A stretch of 6,470 nucleotides of DNA from Anaerolineales bacterium UBA4823 (GTDB lineage Bacteria; Chloroflexota; Anaerolineae; Anaerolineales; UBA4823): NCBI GenBank assembly GCA_002402275.1, contig DHFN01000194.1:1-6470 (forward strand), read 5' to 3'. How positions within the stretch are numbered: position 1 is the first letter of the stretch; every line of letters starts with the position of its first letter. This document shows, piece by piece, positions 6,330 through 6,470 of this stretch. The position numbers and the translations under genes were made by a program. A model generated the notes under the pieces. The model was given only the letters and a program-made list of their open reading frames with translations, was not told the DNA's origin and ran no database searches.

Positions 6330-6373
6330 ATATGAAGAAGCTATGAATAGGATGTGAAGAAGGTATGTGAGTG
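6330..6373 (-). promoter_or_regulatory. Four tandem 11-nt direct repeats, likely OmpR/PhoB-family operator
   Basis: On the + strand the 7-bp boxes ATATGAA (6330), CTATGAA (6341), ATGTGAA (6352) and GTATGTG (6363) start exactly 11 nt apart, separated by 4-nt spacers gaag, tagg, gaag. Read toward the secreted-protein gene the core is TTCATA/TTCACAT. The first three boxes are strong and the fourth is degenerate (TATG only). Boxes 1 and 3 also share the gaag spacer, giving a stronger 22-nt period. Winged-helix regulators of the OmpR family bind such same-face direct repeats, and the placement over the -35 region, 8 nt from the -10, is typical of activation. The regulator at 4587-3910 is the natural candidate; a PhoB-like protein encoded elsewhere is an alternative. 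Confidence 0.6.
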
Positions 6374-6384
6374 GTACAAATATA

Positions 6385-6393
6385 TGGTAAAAT
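6385..6393 (+). promoter_or_regulatory. Extended -10 promoter of the tRNA-Ser gene
   Basis: TGGTAAAAT combines the TGn extension with TAAAAT (5 of 6 to consensus), 33 nt before the tRNA. No good -35 is present; the -35 position (about 6365-6370) falls in the fourth, weakest box of the 11-nt repeat array. Transcription would begin near 6400. Confidence 0.5.
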
Positions 6394-6426
6394 CCTTCGC
6401 GCCGGAGGGTAATCCTCTTGTCAAAC

Positions 6427-6470
6427 GGAGGGATGGCCGAGTGGCTTAAGGCGCCTGTCTTGAAAACAGG
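6427..6470 (+). tRNA. tRNA-Ser (anticodon UGA), 5' half, cut by window edge
   Basis: The acceptor 5' strand GGAGGGA (6427-6433), U8-G9, D-stem GCC/GGC (6436-6438 with 6450-6452), and anticodon stem CCTGT/ACAGG (6454-6458 with 6466-6470) enclose the 7-nt loop CTTGAAA, giving anticodon TGA at 6461-6463. GCCGAGTGGCTTAAGGC is the classic serine-tRNA D arm. The long variable arm, T arm and acceptor 3' strand lie beyond the window. Confidence 0.95.

Noticed and set aside
6330..6373. Reading the tandem boxes as a CRISPR or iteron-type origin
   Set aside because: Units are 11 nt with 4-nt spacers, far too short for CRISPR; no replication initiator gene or AT-rich unwinding region is adjacent, and the position over a -35 region fits an operator better.

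Overview
The window looks like chromosomal DNA from a moderate-GC bacterium. The best guess is a member of the Chloroflexota (Anaerolineae-like), but this is inference. It rests on an archaeal/fungal-type aspartate-semialdehyde dehydrogenase, a secreted Gly/Met-rich protein with a short helical module, a long-form RtcB, and extended -10 tRNA promoter style. No mobile element, CRISPR array or phage gene is visible.

Layout. On the + strand, positions 1-1101 hold the 3' three quarters of an rtcB RNA ligase gene, cut by the left edge. It converges, with only 13 nt between stop codons, on a long block of minus-strand genes. In transcription order (right to left) these are: a small secreted protein (6270-5740), a strong intrinsic terminator with a 9-G run, asd (5638-4589), an OmpR-family response regulator (4587-3910), its BaeS-like sensor kinase (3904-2480), a YbaK-type Cys-tRNA(Pro) deacylase (2477-1992) and a polar amino-acid-type ABC ATPase (1879-1115). 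The right edge holds the first half of a tRNA-Ser(UGA) gene on the + strand, divergent from the secreted-protein gene.

How it fits together. asd, the regulator, the kinase and ybaK are separated by only 1, 5 (or a 4-nt overlap) and 2 nt, so they are almost certainly one transcript, started from a TATAAT box placed just after the upstream terminator. The most interesting signal is in the 156-nt gap between the secreted-protein gene and the tRNA: four tandem 7-bp boxes repeat with an exact 11-nt period (6330-6373), immediately upstream of a good -10 box for the secreted-protein gene. That is the geometry used by OmpR/PhoB-family winged-helix regulators, and such a regulator is encoded two genes downstream. 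The kinase's extracytoplasmic loop carries a Gly/Asn/Met-rich stretch resembling in composition the flanks of the secreted protein. I therefore propose an envelope-sensing circuit (kinase, regulator, secreted effector), loosely analogous to BaeSR-Spy or CpxAR-CpxP, whose kinase and regulator genes sit in an operon with a lysine/methionine/threonine biosynthesis gene and a tRNA-editing gene. The circuit is inference; the repeats and gene spacing are seen directly.
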